From a virus, in IMG/VR virus record IMGVR_UViG_3300005613_000247, positions 1 to 33,060 of that record: a stretch of DNA of 33,060 nucleotides; one strand, given 5' to 3'. The translations under genes were made by a program, and so were the position numbers. How positions within the stretch are numbered: the stretch's first letter is position 1; each line of letters starts with the position of its first letter. The notes beneath the pieces were generated by a model. The model saw nothing but the letters and a program-made list of their open reading frames with translations, did not search any database and had not been told where the DNA came from. Below, in pieces: positions 1 to 7,064 of the stretch.

Positions 1-27
1 TAATGTAGATAAAGTTAAATTAGTCAT
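1..27 (-). CDS. 5' fragment of small membrane protein gene (cut by window edge)
   Basis: The reverse strand reads the start codon (27-25) and the first nine codons, MTNLTLSTL, identical to the start of the complete gene at 31446-31613. The rest lies off the left edge, i.e. in the right-hand copy if the molecule is circular. Confidence 0.75.
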
Positions 28-72
28 TTTAGTTCCCCTTAAATTAAGCAATAATTATTCATTTATATGCAC

Positions 73-100
73 ATTATAACGCCATAACGTCAAATGTCAA
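73..100 (-). promoter_or_regulatory. Leftward sigma70-type promoter (copy 1)
   Basis: On the minus strand TTGACA (100-95) and TATAAT (78-73) are separated by 16 bases, and an A-run lies upstream of the -35. Both hexamers are full consensus. It would drive the leftward small-gene operon beginning at 27 here (31613 in the right-hand copy). The same -35 / 16-base / -10 design recurs at 26784-26811 and 29560-29587. Confidence 0.75.
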
Positions 101-138
101 GCTTTTTTTAAAATAAATTTATAAAAAATTAAAAATAA

Positions 139-167
139 TTGCTTAATTATATAGGATGTTCTATTAT
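139..167 (+). promoter_or_regulatory. Rightward promoter of the late operon (copy 1)
   Basis: TTGCTT (139-144), 17-base spacer, TATTAT (162-167). Predicted start of transcription is about 174, exactly where the 5' strand of the long stem 175-185/267-277 begins. Both hexamers are unchanged in the right-hand copy (31725-31753). It faces away from the leftward promoter at 73-100, so the 60-170 region is a divergent control region. Confidence 0.55.
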
Positions 168-173
168 AGTAGG

Positions 174-299
174 TGCGGGCAGAGATTTTTGTATTGTTGC
201 GCTATGACGTTCTGATGGAAATTTGCGCGAAGGTCTATCAGATATCAGAATGTGTAATATTGGCGGTTTCTGTCCGCTTATTAATAAAAAGGAGGAAAA
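174..299 (+). promoter_or_regulatory. Structured 5' leader RNA before the late operon (copy 1)
   Basis: In RNA, 175-185 (GCGGGCAGAGA) can pair with 267-277 (TTTCTGTCCGC), 11 pairs with two G-U. An inner stem joins 207-216 and 244-253 (10 pairs, one G-U). A competing short hairpin 263-266/274-277 (GCGG/CCGC) uses the same 3' strand, so two exclusive states are possible just 11 bases before the ribosome site (AAAGGAGG, 288-295). The outer stem is identical in the right-hand copy while the apical loop is diverged. It matches no riboswitch class I recognise. Function (translation control, mRNA protection) is inference. Confidence 0.5.
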
Positions 300-515
300 A
301 TGAAGGCTATACTTGAATTTGATTTGCCAGCAGATAACGAAAACTTTTATGGAGCAGGTAAGGCACTGGTTTTTTGGCTTTGTCTAAGTGAGTTTGAAGA
401 ATATTTAGAAGAAAATGTAAGTACAAATGAATATAATTATATTGATAAAATACATAATGCTTTTTTGGATATACTAGAAGATCATAATGTAACATTGAAC
501 GAATATAGTAAATAA
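300..515 (+). CDS. Small hypothetical phage protein, 71 aa
   Basis: First gene behind the leader; ATG follows AAAGGAGGAAAA. The start MKAILEFDLP resembles a common family of short phage proteins that begin MKA(I/T)LEF(D/N)LPED, of unknown function. It is acidic and probably helical, with no membrane segment. In the right-hand copy (32629-32697) the same start leads to only 22 residues because 346-529 is absent. Just downstream, 530-611 resembles a decayed continuation of a related gene (an open stretch LTNSLKYVIDSRLRRNK in another frame). The real gene and start are well supported; no function can be given. Confidence 0.7.
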   Translation: MKAILEFDLPADNENFYGAGKALVFWLCLSEFEEYLEENVSTNEYNYIDKIHNAFLDILEDHNVTLNEYSK

Positions 516-529
516 GAAGGGATATCAGT

Positions 530-611
530 TATAATTTGTTCTACATGGGACATTAAAAAACTTGACAAATTCTCTAAAATATGTAATAGATTCAAGGTTA
601 AGGAGGAATAA
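530..611 (+). pseudogene. Probable remnant of a second MKAILEF-type gene
   Basis: This stretch has no start or full reading frame, but pieces look coding in two frames: YNLFYMGH before a stop and LTNSLKYVIDSRLRRNK after it. In the right-hand copy the first piece is fused in frame to the MKAILEFDLP start. It ends in the ribosome site (AAGGAGGAATAA) of the next gene. Best read as scar tissue of a gene related to 300-515. Confidence 0.35.
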
Positions 612-1084
612 GTGAATAAAGAAGAAGATATAAAACTTGAAAATATTTTTTTTATAACTCAAGGAGATATTGAGGCGGCAAAAATTGGTGTTCCTTACGA
701 ATGTAAAGATAATGTTTATAGTACATTTACAGAAGCTGTAGAAGCTGCGTGTGATAAAGATGCTTACATAGCTAGTAAACATAATTGGAGCATCTATAAA
801 GGTGGTTTTGCTGAAGAAGCTGAAAAAGATATAAAACTTGATGAGTCTGATGAGAAACATGAACTAGAAGAAGAGCCTGCTAATAATCAATGTTTTATAA
901 AAATAAACGCTAATCTGGATAAATCTAAATTGCCTTCGGGGTTTCAGCGCTTGAAATTAAAGCCAATAAAGTAGATGTGTTTTTAGATATAAATGAGATT
1001 ATTGATAAAAAGCCTAATATATTATGGCAACGGATAAAAAAACTATTTAAAGTATTTAATAGGCGGATTTATACGGAAAAATAA
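612..1084 (+). pseudogene. Acidic hypothetical protein, frameshifted in this copy
   Basis: GTG start at 612 behind AAGGAGGAATAA. The frame as read stops at 974 (120 aa, ending LKPIK). The right-hand copy (32753-33025) shows the intended end: there the run at 32878-32882 is GGGGG, here 938-941 is GGGG. Adding one G restores a frame that continues to TAA at 1082-1084 with the same C-terminus (…KKLFKVFNR). Compared with the right copy this one also has 201 extra in-frame bases between 15-bp direct repeats at 626-640 and 827-841. The protein is rich in Glu and Asp and has no recognised domain. The frameshift may be real or a homopolymer error. Confidence 0.7.
626..841 (+). repeat. 15-bp direct repeats flanking a 201-bp segment
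   Basis: AGATATAAAACTTGA occurs at 626-640 and again at 827-841. The distance, 201 bases, is a multiple of three. The right-hand copy of the region contains only one such unit (with two changes), as expected from deletion between the repeats or from a gain of the segment in this copy. Confidence 0.75.
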
Positions 1085-1097
1085 CGGAATAAAGAAA

Positions 1098-1583
1098 ATG
1101 GAAAATAAAGAGAAAATAGTAACAGGCAGCTCTAAAAATGCAGTTGCAATTATAGACAATAGAGACGATAAAGGTAGGTTCAAAAAAGGAAATACGTGGG
1201 GTTCTGTAAAATCTCGACCAGTCAAACAATCGCTTATCATGAAACAGTTCATGACAACTGATGAATTTCTATCTCTTAATAGAAAAGCTTATGAACTAGC
1301 ATTGGCTGGCGATACTAAAATGCTAGAATTATATATTAAGCCGCTTCTTCCTAATCGCTCTGATGCTGTTATTTATTGTGATGGCTGGGACAAAGGAACA
1401 ACTCAGGAAAGATTGCAAGCTATTATAGATCATGTGAATGCCGGAGTTCTTACGCCAGCAGAGGGAGAAAGGCTATCTAATATTGTAGACAAGTATACTC
1501 GGAGCGTAGAGATGATAGAACTGTCTAATAAGATAGATGCTTTGATAGAAGAAAAAGAAAAAAGGGAGCAAGAGAATGTGTGA
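1098..1583 (+). CDS. Terminase small subunit (likely)
   Basis: 161 aa, directly before the large terminase and its small neighbours, the usual place of the DNA-recognition subunit of the packaging motor. Residues about 24-35 (DKGRFKKGNTWG) match the GRFxKGxxxNP-like start of a family of phage small terminases and related proteins. The C-terminal half is helical and charged (ERLSNIVDKYTRSVEMIELSNKIDALIEE), fitting oligomerisation. In P22 the pac site lies in this gene; whether it does here cannot be told. The last bases (ATGTGTGA) overlap the start of the next gene. The window's right edge stops 22 bases into the second copy of this gene. Confidence 0.7.
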   Translation: MENKEKIVTGSSKNAVAIIDNRDDKGRFKKGNTWGSVKSRPVKQSLIMKQFMTTDEFLSLNRKAYELALAGDTKMLELYIKPLLPNRSDAVIYCDGWDKGTTQERLQAIIDHVNAGVLTPAEGERLSNIVDKYTRSVEMIELSNKIDALIEEKEKREQENV

Positions 1584-1740
1584 TGAGAAAAATAGTAAGC
1601 CTTTTAAATTAAAGCGACGTACAAAACTCAATGATGATATAATAGAGGTTATTGAGCGTAGACATAAAATGTTAGAAGAGAAAATGGAAGAAATAAAAGC
1701 ATTAATTGAGGAGATGAAAATAAACGAACATTTGTGGTAA
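1576..1740 (+). CDS. Small hypothetical protein, 54 aa
   Basis: ATG overlaps the stop of the small terminase (ATGTGTGA), a sign of translational coupling; GGGAGCAAGAG lies upstream. The product starts MCDEKNSKPF, has a basic patch (KLKRRTK) and then a likely coiled coil (IERRHKMLEEKMEEIKALI). The next gene but one starts with almost the same bases (ATGTGTGATGA), so the two starts may share ancestry. Function unknown. Confidence 0.55.
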   Translation: MCDEKNSKPFKLKRRTKLNDDIIEVIERRHKMLEEKMEEIKALIEEMKINEHLW

Positions 1741-1759
1741 TCGCAAAAGGAGAACAATA

Positions 1760-1894
1760 ATGTGTGATGAAGAAATTAGAAAAGTCATAAAAAGAGCTAT
1801 CGAAGATGTTAATGAGATATTAGATAAGTACGGAGCAGAAAAAATACATGACACTACTCAAGATTTTTTAATAACTACTTTAGTTAAAGGTTAA
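1760..1894 (+). CDS. Small hypothetical protein, 44 aa
   Basis: ATG follows AAAGGAGAACAATA. It starts MCDEEIRKVI, echoing the MCDE start of the gene at 1576-1740, and is mainly helical and acidic. It lies in the tight run of tiny genes between the two terminase subunits. No family recognised. Confidence 0.5.
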   Translation: MCDEEIRKVIKRAIEDVNEILDKYGAEKIHDTTQDFLITTLVKG

Positions 1895-1907
1895 ATGGAA
1901 AATAAGA

Positions 1908-2078
1908 ATGTTAATTAATCGTTACAGAATAGTAAATGGAAGAAAAGAATATTATCATTTTGAAACAGAATTTAAAGCATGCAAAAATGATAAGAAAAAG
2001 TTTACCGAGTTAGCTAAAGAAGAAAAAAAGTGGTGGGAATCAAGATTTGATAACGTAAGGAAGGTATCAGATGACTAA
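1908..2078 (+). CDS. Small basic hypothetical protein, 56 aa
   Basis: ATG at 1908; the stop (2076-2078) overlaps the start of the large terminase, so the genes are probably coupled. The product is rich in Lys, Arg and aromatic residues (RYRIVNGRKEYYHFE; KKWWESRFDNVRK), which could suit nucleic-acid binding, but no domain is recognised. The upstream ribosome site is weak (no clear GGAGG). Confidence 0.45.
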   Translation: MLINRYRIVNGRKEYYHFETEFKACKNDKKKFTELAKEEKKWWESRFDNVRKVSDD

Positions 2079-3627
2079 AACCTTATCTCAACTACAAGTT
2101 CATACCAAATCTTTAGCAAAATATTATTCCAGCGAAAAAGAAATCCATTTCATACTTAATGATGATTATTCATCCTCTGTTGCAGGCCGTTCTAAGTCAT
2201 ACAAACCCAATAAAACAGCTAAGGCATTCCATGCATCAACTGATCTAATTAAAACGATTATGGGGCCTTTCAGGTCCGGGAAATCAGTAATGAGCTGTCA
2301 TGAGATAATATATCAAACTTGTCGCATGCCTAAATGCCATGATGGTGTTCGAAGAGCTAGATGGATTATAGTTCGAAATACGATTGGACGTTTAGAGACA
2401 ACGACTGTAAATACGTGGCTTCAATGGTTTTCTAGGCTTCCATGCATATCTAAGCGTAAAAAACCTGTTCTAACTTATACTTATAGATTGAATGACGGTA
2501 ACGGAATTATAGAGCTTGAGATATTATTTATGGGTTTAGATCGTGAAGATCAGAGAGATGCTCTTGAGTCATTAGAAGTTACAGGCGCATATTTCAATGA
2601 GGTTCAGCATATTCCGTATGGCATATTCTCACACATGACTGCTCGGGTTGGTCAATATCCTGCTAAATGGCAGATAGATAAACCTTTTTGGGGTGGAATT
2701 ATCTCTGATACTAACCCTCCTGATACTGATCATTGGTTATACAATTATTTCGAAGTAGATAAGATCGAAGGAACAACTTTATTCAGGCAGCCTCCGGGAT
2801 TAATTAAGGATGAGAATAATCAGTGGAAAGACAATCCAGAAGCAGATAATGTCGAAAATCTCAAAGATGATTACTATTATGACTATGCCAGACAGAATAA
2901 GTTTAGAGAAGAGATCATAAAGGTTTATTGCCGAGGTGAATGGGGCATTGTTGTTAAAGGTAAGCATGTCTTTGATGAATACAATGATGATGTTCATAGT
3001 ATAGATGAAATTCCTTTGTTAAAAGAAGAGACTATATATTTATGCTGGGATTTCGGTTTAACTCCTGCTTGTTTGATTATGCAATTTAGAGATGATGGTC
3101 AATTAAGATGTATTAAAGAGTTTACGACTGAACGTATGTTTATACGAGAATTAGCTCGAGATGTAGTTAAACCATTTATAGATATGAATTATGGTGGATG
3201 TCCCGTTATTTCTGTTGGTGATCCGTCTGGAGATGCCGGTGGTGGAGCTTCAGAAGCTGCAATAAGTGCAATGGAGATATTAAAAGAAGAGGGTATAGAT
3301 ACACAACAAGCACGTACGAATGTTTTATTACCTAGGCTCGAATCTGTAAAATATTTCTTGACAAGATTAATTTCGGGTGAGCCGGCCTTCTTGCTTTCTC
3401 GCGCACATTGCCCTATACTCCGCAAGAGCATGAACGGTTATTATTATTACAAGCGTATGCGTGTGATTGGTGATGAATCTTACAGAGATGTTCCCAACAA
3501 AAACCATCCGTTTAGTGATATTGCTGATTGTTTACAATACGGGGCAATGGAAGGTTATCAAGTGAATAAAGCACCTCCTGTTTCTGAAGATAAACCGTAC
3601 TATAAACCGCAAAGCTCTTGGTTATAA
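2071..3627 (+). CDS. Terminase large subunit (packaging ATPase/nuclease)
   Basis: 518 aa, the motor that drives DNA into the prohead and cuts it. N-terminal ATPase: Walker A MGPFRSGKS at about residues 64-72, Walker B-type strand TGAYFNEV at 171-178 with the catalytic Glu, and coupling motif SDTNPP at 212-217. C-terminal RNase H-like nuclease: acidic positions in LCWDFG (about 324-329), GDPSGD (383-388) and FSDIADC (about 490). Length and layout fit P22-type (gp2-like) large terminases. RBS AAGGAAGG upstream; the start overlaps the previous small gene. Headful packaging is expected from the P22-like set, and would fit a circular map. Confidence 0.93.
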   Translation: MTKTLSQLQVHTKSLAKYYSSEKEIHFILNDDYSSSVAGRSKSYKPNKTAKAFHASTDLIKTIMGPFRSGKSVMSCHEIIYQTCRMPKCHDGVRRARWIIVRNTIGRLETTTVNTWLQWFSRLPCISKRKKPVLTYTYRLNDGNGIIELEILFMGLDREDQRDALESLEVTGAYFNEVQHIPYGIFSHMTARVGQYPAKWQIDKPFWGGIISDTNPPDTDHWLYNYFEVDKIEGTTLFRQPPGLIKDENNQWKDNPEADNVENLKDDYYYDYARQNKFREEIIKVYCRGEWGIVVKGKHVFDEYNDDVHSIDEIPLLKEETIYLCWDFGLTPACLIMQFRDDGQLRCIKEFTTERMFIRELARDVVKPFIDMNYGGCPVISVGDPSGDAGGGASEAAISAMEILKEEGIDTQQARTNVLLPRLESVKYFLTRLISGEPAFLLSRAHCPILRKSMNGYYYYKRMRVIGDESYRDVPNKNHPFSDIADCLQYGAMEGYQVNKAPPVSEDKPYYKPQSSWL

Positions 3628-3641
3628 ATGAGGGAAAAAAG

Positions 3642-5744
3642 ATGAAATACGACAGTAAAGAAGATAGAGAGATTTTAAAAGAAATTAAAAATGATATAGC
3701 GGTATGGTTTGATTATTTTAGCGATAATATAACTAGATATCGGGAAGAAGTTGAGTTCGTTGTTAAGGGTAAGCAATGGGAGCCAACTGTAGCAGCAGAA
3801 TATAAAAATTTAGGAAAGCCTTGTCTAACGATAAATAAACTTTATTCATATATTCAGCAGATAGCAGGTGAAAACAGGGCTAATACAGCTGATTTAAAAG
3901 TTAGATCAATTGCGAATGTAAGTGATGAAACGCTTGAATTGCATGAAAATTTATTAAGATCAATTGCTTATGATTCAAATGCTACAATTGCTTATCAGAG
4001 CGCATCAGAATGTGCTTTGTTGGGTTATGGAGTATTAGGAATTAGTATTGACTATGAAAATGCAAGAAGTTTTAATCAGAAGCCAGCAGTAGAAGCAATA
4101 AAAGACCCTACAACGGCTTTTTTCGACGCAACAGCTGAAGACGTAACAAAATCAGACGGTGACGTTTGCGGGAAATGGACTATATTAAATCGTGATGAGT
4201 TCGAAGCTAAATGGCCGAAAGCAGAAATTCTAAACAACGGAAAAACAGGTGTATCATTATTTGATAGAGTTGATATTGGGGGAGGTATTTTTAAAGATAT
4301 AAAAAAAGATCAAGTTGTTGTTGCTGATGTTTGGAAAAAGAAGTGGAAAAAGAAAAAAATAGTGCAATTAAGTAATAAAGAAGTAGTTGATGCTAATGAA
4401 GCTGATGAAATCATAGCAGCATATTATGTTCAATACGCAACAGATCAGTACGGTAATTATGTTGATAATTTTAGACCACTCGAGATAATTGATGAAAGAT
4501 ACGCTGACGATTATACTATTAATCATTATAAGATTTGTAAGTCTGAAATTTTAGAAAAGACTGAATGGCCATCTAAAATTATGCCGCTGGTTTTCATGGA
4601 TGGCAATTCTTTTATTATAGATGGTAAGCAAACTACTAAAGCTTTTACACAGTTTGCTAGAAGTTCTCAAGAATATTATAACTTTTTAAAGAGTGAAATT
4701 TGTCATTATATTAAAAGCGGACGTAAAGAACAGTGGATTGGTGATCCGGAATGTGTGGCTGGCAATACTGAAGTTTGGGCAAACCCTGATAGAGTTCAAG
4801 GAATTTTGACTGCTAAAACTATTCCTGGTAAACAATACCCTACTAAAGTTCAGTCTTTGGAAGTTCCTTCATCTTTAATTAATCAACAAATGTATATCGA
4901 TACTGAAATCCATACTATTCTAGGTATTTTTCAATCTACACGAGGAGATGTAGGAAATGAGATTAGTGGAGTTGCTGTTGCTAATAAAATAAGACAAGGC
5001 CAAAGCAGTTCATATATATATAGAAATAATTGTAATAGAGCAATTCAGCAAATAGGCAAGGCTCTCTTATCTTTATTTCCGTCACTTTACGATACTGAAA
5101 GAACAGTTTTTGTTACTGATGGCGATAAGCAGACAAAGAGCATTATTATTAATGAGGGTAAAAGTTATGGTATAAAGGCTGGTGAGCCTGGTTTTGAAGA
5201 AGGTAAGAATAGTATTTCTGCTGAAGAGTTTGACGTTGAAATTGAAGCTGGTTCTTCATATGCGCTTCAAAAACAAGAAAATATTGTTTCAATGAAAGAT
5301 GCTATGCAAGTCTATCCGGATGCTAGACCTTATTTAATTTCTGATTATATTAAGAATTTGGATTTACCGAATGCACTTCAACTATCAAAAACACTTTATG
5401 ATGCTTTGGTTCCTGAAGAGATAAAGGCTAAAATAGAAAAAAGGCCGCCCAAACAGCAGCGGCAACCTAATCCTATGATGATGGCTCAGATGCAGAACTT
5501 ACAAGCTGACACTCAGAAAAAGCAATCAGAAGCAATTAAAAATCAATCTCAGGCGATGAAGAATCAAGCTGACACTCAGATTGAGGGTATTGCTACTATA
5601 GATAGTTTGATGAATTCACATATGGACCGAACGCATGAGAATGCCAGATTAGATATGCAAAATAGAAAGATAGACGCTGAGATGTATAAAGCTCAAACTG
5701 AGCTTATAGATAAGATGATAACTACTACAGAAAAAGGAGTATGA
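3642..5744 (+). CDS. Portal protein, P22 gp1-like
   Basis: 700 aa from ATG 3642 (GAGGGAAAAAAG upstream); a TTG 24 bases earlier is possible but has no better ribosome site. The size is close to P22 portal (725 aa). It forms the dodecameric ring at the head vertex through which DNA enters and leaves. The N-terminal KGKQWEP…LGKPCLTINKL…AGENRAN is typical of P22-like portals. The C-terminus (about 600-700) is Gln/Met-rich and helical (QAMKNQADTQIEGIATI…), matching the long C-terminal barrel of P22 portal. The stop TGA (5742-5744) is followed in the same frame by a further open stretch (see 5757-5936). Confidence 0.93.
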   Translation: MKYDSKEDREILKEIKNDIAVWFDYFSDNITRYREEVEFVVKGKQWEPTVAAEYKNLGKPCLTINKLYSYIQQIAGENRANTADLKVRSIANVSDETLELHENLLRSIAYDSNATIAYQSASECALLGYGVLGISIDYENARSFNQKPAVEAIKDPTTAFFDATAEDVTKSDGDVCGKWTILNRDEFEAKWPKAEILNNGKTGVSLFDRVDIGGGIFKDIKKDQVVVADVWKKKWKKKKIVQLSNKEVVDANEADEIIAAYYVQYATDQYGNYVDNFRPLEIIDERYADDYTINHYKICKSEILEKTEWPSKIMPLVFMDGNSFIIDGKQTTKAFTQFARSSQEYYNFLKSEICHYIKSGRKEQWIGDPECVAGNTEVWANPDRVQGILTAKTIPGKQYPTKVQSLEVPSSLINQQMYIDTEIHTILGIFQSTRGDVGNEISGVAVANKIRQGQSSSYIYRNNCNRAIQQIGKALLSLFPSLYDTERTVFVTDGDKQTKSIIINEGKSYGIKAGEPGFEEGKNSISAEEFDVEIEAGSSYALQKQENIVSMKDAMQVYPDARPYLISDYIKNLDLPNALQLSKTLYDALVPEEIKAKIEKRPPKQQRQPNPMMMAQMQNLQADTQKKQSEAIKNQSQAMKNQADTQIEGIATIDSLMNSHMDRTHENARLDMQNRKIDAEMYKAQTELIDKMITTTEKGV

Positions 5745-5756
5745 TTTATTAATATA

Positions 5757-5936
5757 TTGCTATATAATAAGAAAGGTGAAAAATGGAGCGCAACTCCTGA
5801 AGAATATGAAGCTGTGACAAAATATCACGGGTGGAGTAGAGTTTTTCAATCTGATGGATGGAGTACACAACCTCCTTTTAAAATTAAAGTCAGGCTTATT
5901 AGAGATAAACTCTTAAAAACATTAAAAAGGAGATAG
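5757..5936 (+). CDS. Small hypothetical protein with uncertain start (frame problem)
   Basis: An open frame reading LLYNKKGEKWSATPEEYEAV…GWSTQPPFKIKVRLIRDKLL runs in the same frame as the portal gene, directly after its TGA. It has no ATG; TTG at 5757 or ATT at 5748 are the only nearby starts. A good ribosome site (AAAAAGGAG) stands 5' of ATG 5741, which stops after three codons (MIY). Removing one T from the TTT at 5745-5747 would join that ATG to this frame (MIINILLYNKKGEKW…). So this is either a frameshifted gene, a sequencing error, or a portal read-through tail. The coding character of the segment is good. Confidence 0.5.
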   Translation: MLYNKKGEKWSATPEEYEAVTKYHGWSRVFQSDGWSTQPPFKIKVRLIRDKLLKTLKRR

Positions 5937-5940
5937 AATC

Positions 5941-6084
5941 ATGAGCAGAAAAAAACATTGGTACGGAAAAGATGACATTTCTAGTGAGGAATTTGAAGAA
6001 CTTCTTATCGGAGAAGACGAAAGCATGAAAACTAAAGCACGATATGATATTGATCGTGTTGATCGATTAAAGCAAGAAGAATAG
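5941..6084 (+). CDS. Small hypothetical protein, 47 aa
   Basis: ATG follows AAAAAGGAGATAGAATC, the RBS overlapping the end of the previous frame. The product is charged (MSRKKHWYGKDDISSEEFEELLIGED…) with no membrane segment or known domain. It is the last rightward gene before the opposite-strand recombinase cassette; the two reading frames end only two bases apart. Confidence 0.55.
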   Translation: MSRKKHWYGKDDISSEEFEELLIGEDESMKTKARYDIDRVDRLKQEE

Positions 6085-6086
6085 AT

Positions 6087-6641
6087 TTATTGTTTAAGTG
6101 CTAAATAATTGTAAAAGGTTTGTTTACTTATGTTATACATTGCACAAAGTTCTTTAATGGTGCTTGATTTCTTTTCATATAATTCTATTAATCTATCTAC
6201 TTGCTTATCATTCAATAATTTAGGCCTGCCTCCATAAAGACCTCTTTTACGTGCAGCTTTTAGTCCTGCTTGTGTTCTTTCTACAATTATATCGTGCTCA
6301 AATTCTGCCAATGCACCAAAGATATGAAATATTAATTTCCCGGAGCTTGTTGTAGTATCAATATTTTCTTGTAAGCTTTTAAATCCGATTTGCTTATTAT
6401 TTAATAATTGAATAGTTTTTATCAGGTGTGTAATTGAACGTCCTAATCTATCGAGCTTCCATACAACAATAGCATCATTTTTACGTACATAATTCATAGC
6501 TTTGTCAAGACCCAATCTTTCTTCTTTTTTGCCATTAGCAACATCACTGTATATTTTCTCGCAGCCATCTTTTTTTAAAGCGTCTATTTGTAGATTTAGA
6601 CTTTGATCACTTGTCGAAACTCTTGCGTATCCTATTTTCAT
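6087..6641 (-). CDS. Serine recombinase, resolvase/invertase family
   Basis: 184 aa, the full usual size of small serine recombinases (Tn3 resolvase, Hin/Gin/Pin). It cuts and rejoins DNA at paired sites through a 5' phosphoserine link. Catalytic features: YARVSTSDQ with Ser9, and VVWKLDRLGRS at 59-69 with the conserved Arg pair. The N-terminal domain is followed by the long E helix (LAEFEHDIIVERTQAG) and a C-terminal HTH (about 140-180, STIKELCAMYNISKQTFYNYL). It lies backwards inside the late operon, with the neighbour at 6638-7006 overlapping its start and their own promoter at 7036-7064. No flanking invertible tail segment is obvious. Role could be resolution of multimers, site-specific integration of the cassette, or inversion; undecided. 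Confidence 0.92.
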   Translation of the reverse strand: MKIGYARVSTSDQSLNLQIDALKKDGCEKIYSDVANGKKEERLGLDKAMNYVRKNDAIVVWKLDRLGRSITHLIKTIQLLNNKQIGFKSLQENIDTTTSSGKLIFHIFGALAEFEHDIIVERTQAGLKAARKRGLYGGRPKLLNDKQVDRLIELYEKKSSTIKELCAMYNISKQTFYNYLALKQ

Positions 6642-7006
6642 GATATGTCTCCTTTGTTTTCATTCATTTCTTCTAAGGTATAATTCCCACCGATATCATC
6701 TGTAATAAGTTTTTTAATTTTTCTATTATGGAAATGAGGTTTTCTAAATGGTGTTTGTACTTCCCACCATTCAGAGCCATCATATTCGTCACGCCACATT
6801 TTCTGACCGTCTGAAAACACAATTATTAGATCTATAGCCACCTCCGCAATTCCATAGCTATTATCATATCCCTTAGATGCCATAACTTTAAATTCATCCC
6901 ATGAACAGCTATGCCCGCTTTCTTCACTTCCTATAAAGATTATATCTTCAATTACATGTCCGCTTTCATATATCTTTGCAGTTGTTTCTTCTAGCAAAGT
7001 AATCAT
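6638..7006 (-). CDS. Conserved hypothetical phage protein, 122 aa
   Basis: Start ATG 7006 behind GGGAGATTAATA. Its end overlaps the recombinase start by 4 bases, so the two form one operon. Motif EYDGSEWWEVQTP (about residues 75-87) together with GYDNSYGIAEVAIDLIIVFSDG resembles a widespread short phage protein family of unknown role (pattern 'dLvivf.dg..l.R.EYDGsEwWe'), from memory and not searched. No catalytic site is evident. Being co-transcribed with the recombinase it may be passive cargo or an accessory factor. Confidence 0.7.
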   Translation of the reverse strand: MITLLEETTAKIYESGHVIEDIIFIGSEESGHSCSWDEFKVMASKGYDNSYGIAEVAIDLIIVFSDGQKMWRDEYDGSEWWEVQTPFRKPHFHNRKIKKLITDDIGGNYTLEEMNENKGDIS

Positions 7007-7035
7007 TATTAATCTCCCTTGTTTTAAAAAAACGC

Positions 7036-7064
7036 ATAATACAATAACTCAGTAATTAATTCAA
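7036..7064 (-). promoter_or_regulatory. Leftward promoter of the recombinase cassette
   Basis: On the minus strand TTGAAT (7064-7059), 17-base spacer, TATTAT (7041-7036). It points to the 122-aa gene and recombinase and lets the cassette be expressed independently of the opposite-facing late operon. Confidence 0.6.

Larger units (their letters stand above)
1..1119. repeat. Left copy of imperfect terminal direct repeat
   Basis: Aligns with 31587-33060. Bases 1-about 295 match 31587-31881 with few changes; after a 31.9-kb-side insertion the match resumes at about 32613 and runs to the last base of the window. The left copy is 1119 bases and the right copy 1474. It starts inside the 5' end of the small membrane gene whose complete copy is at 31446-31613, which is what a circular or circularly permuted molecule would give. 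The copies are not identical, so this is not a simple assembly overlap. Confidence 0.9.

Noticed and set aside
174-278. tRNA or tmRNA
   Set aside because: The end stem GCGGGCA/TGTCCGC has acceptor length, but there is no T-loop GGTTCGA, no anticodon arm of correct size and no CCA.
3618-5936. TGA recoded as an amino acid (portal extended through TGA)
   Set aside because: Other genes end with TGA in normal overlaps (1583, 23211, 32478) and the small terminase has two TGA in a row at its end, so a recoded TGA is unlikely. A one-base frame problem explains the extra frame more simply.
6087-6641. Phage integrase giving lysogeny
   Set aside because: The recombinase is of the small resolvase/invertase type (184 aa), not a tyrosine or large serine integrase, and no attachment site with tRNA or duplicated core is seen.
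7036-7064. Rightward promoter reading of the same AT-rich stretch
   Set aside because: Only the minus strand gives hexamers at proper spacing; the plus strand has no matching -35.
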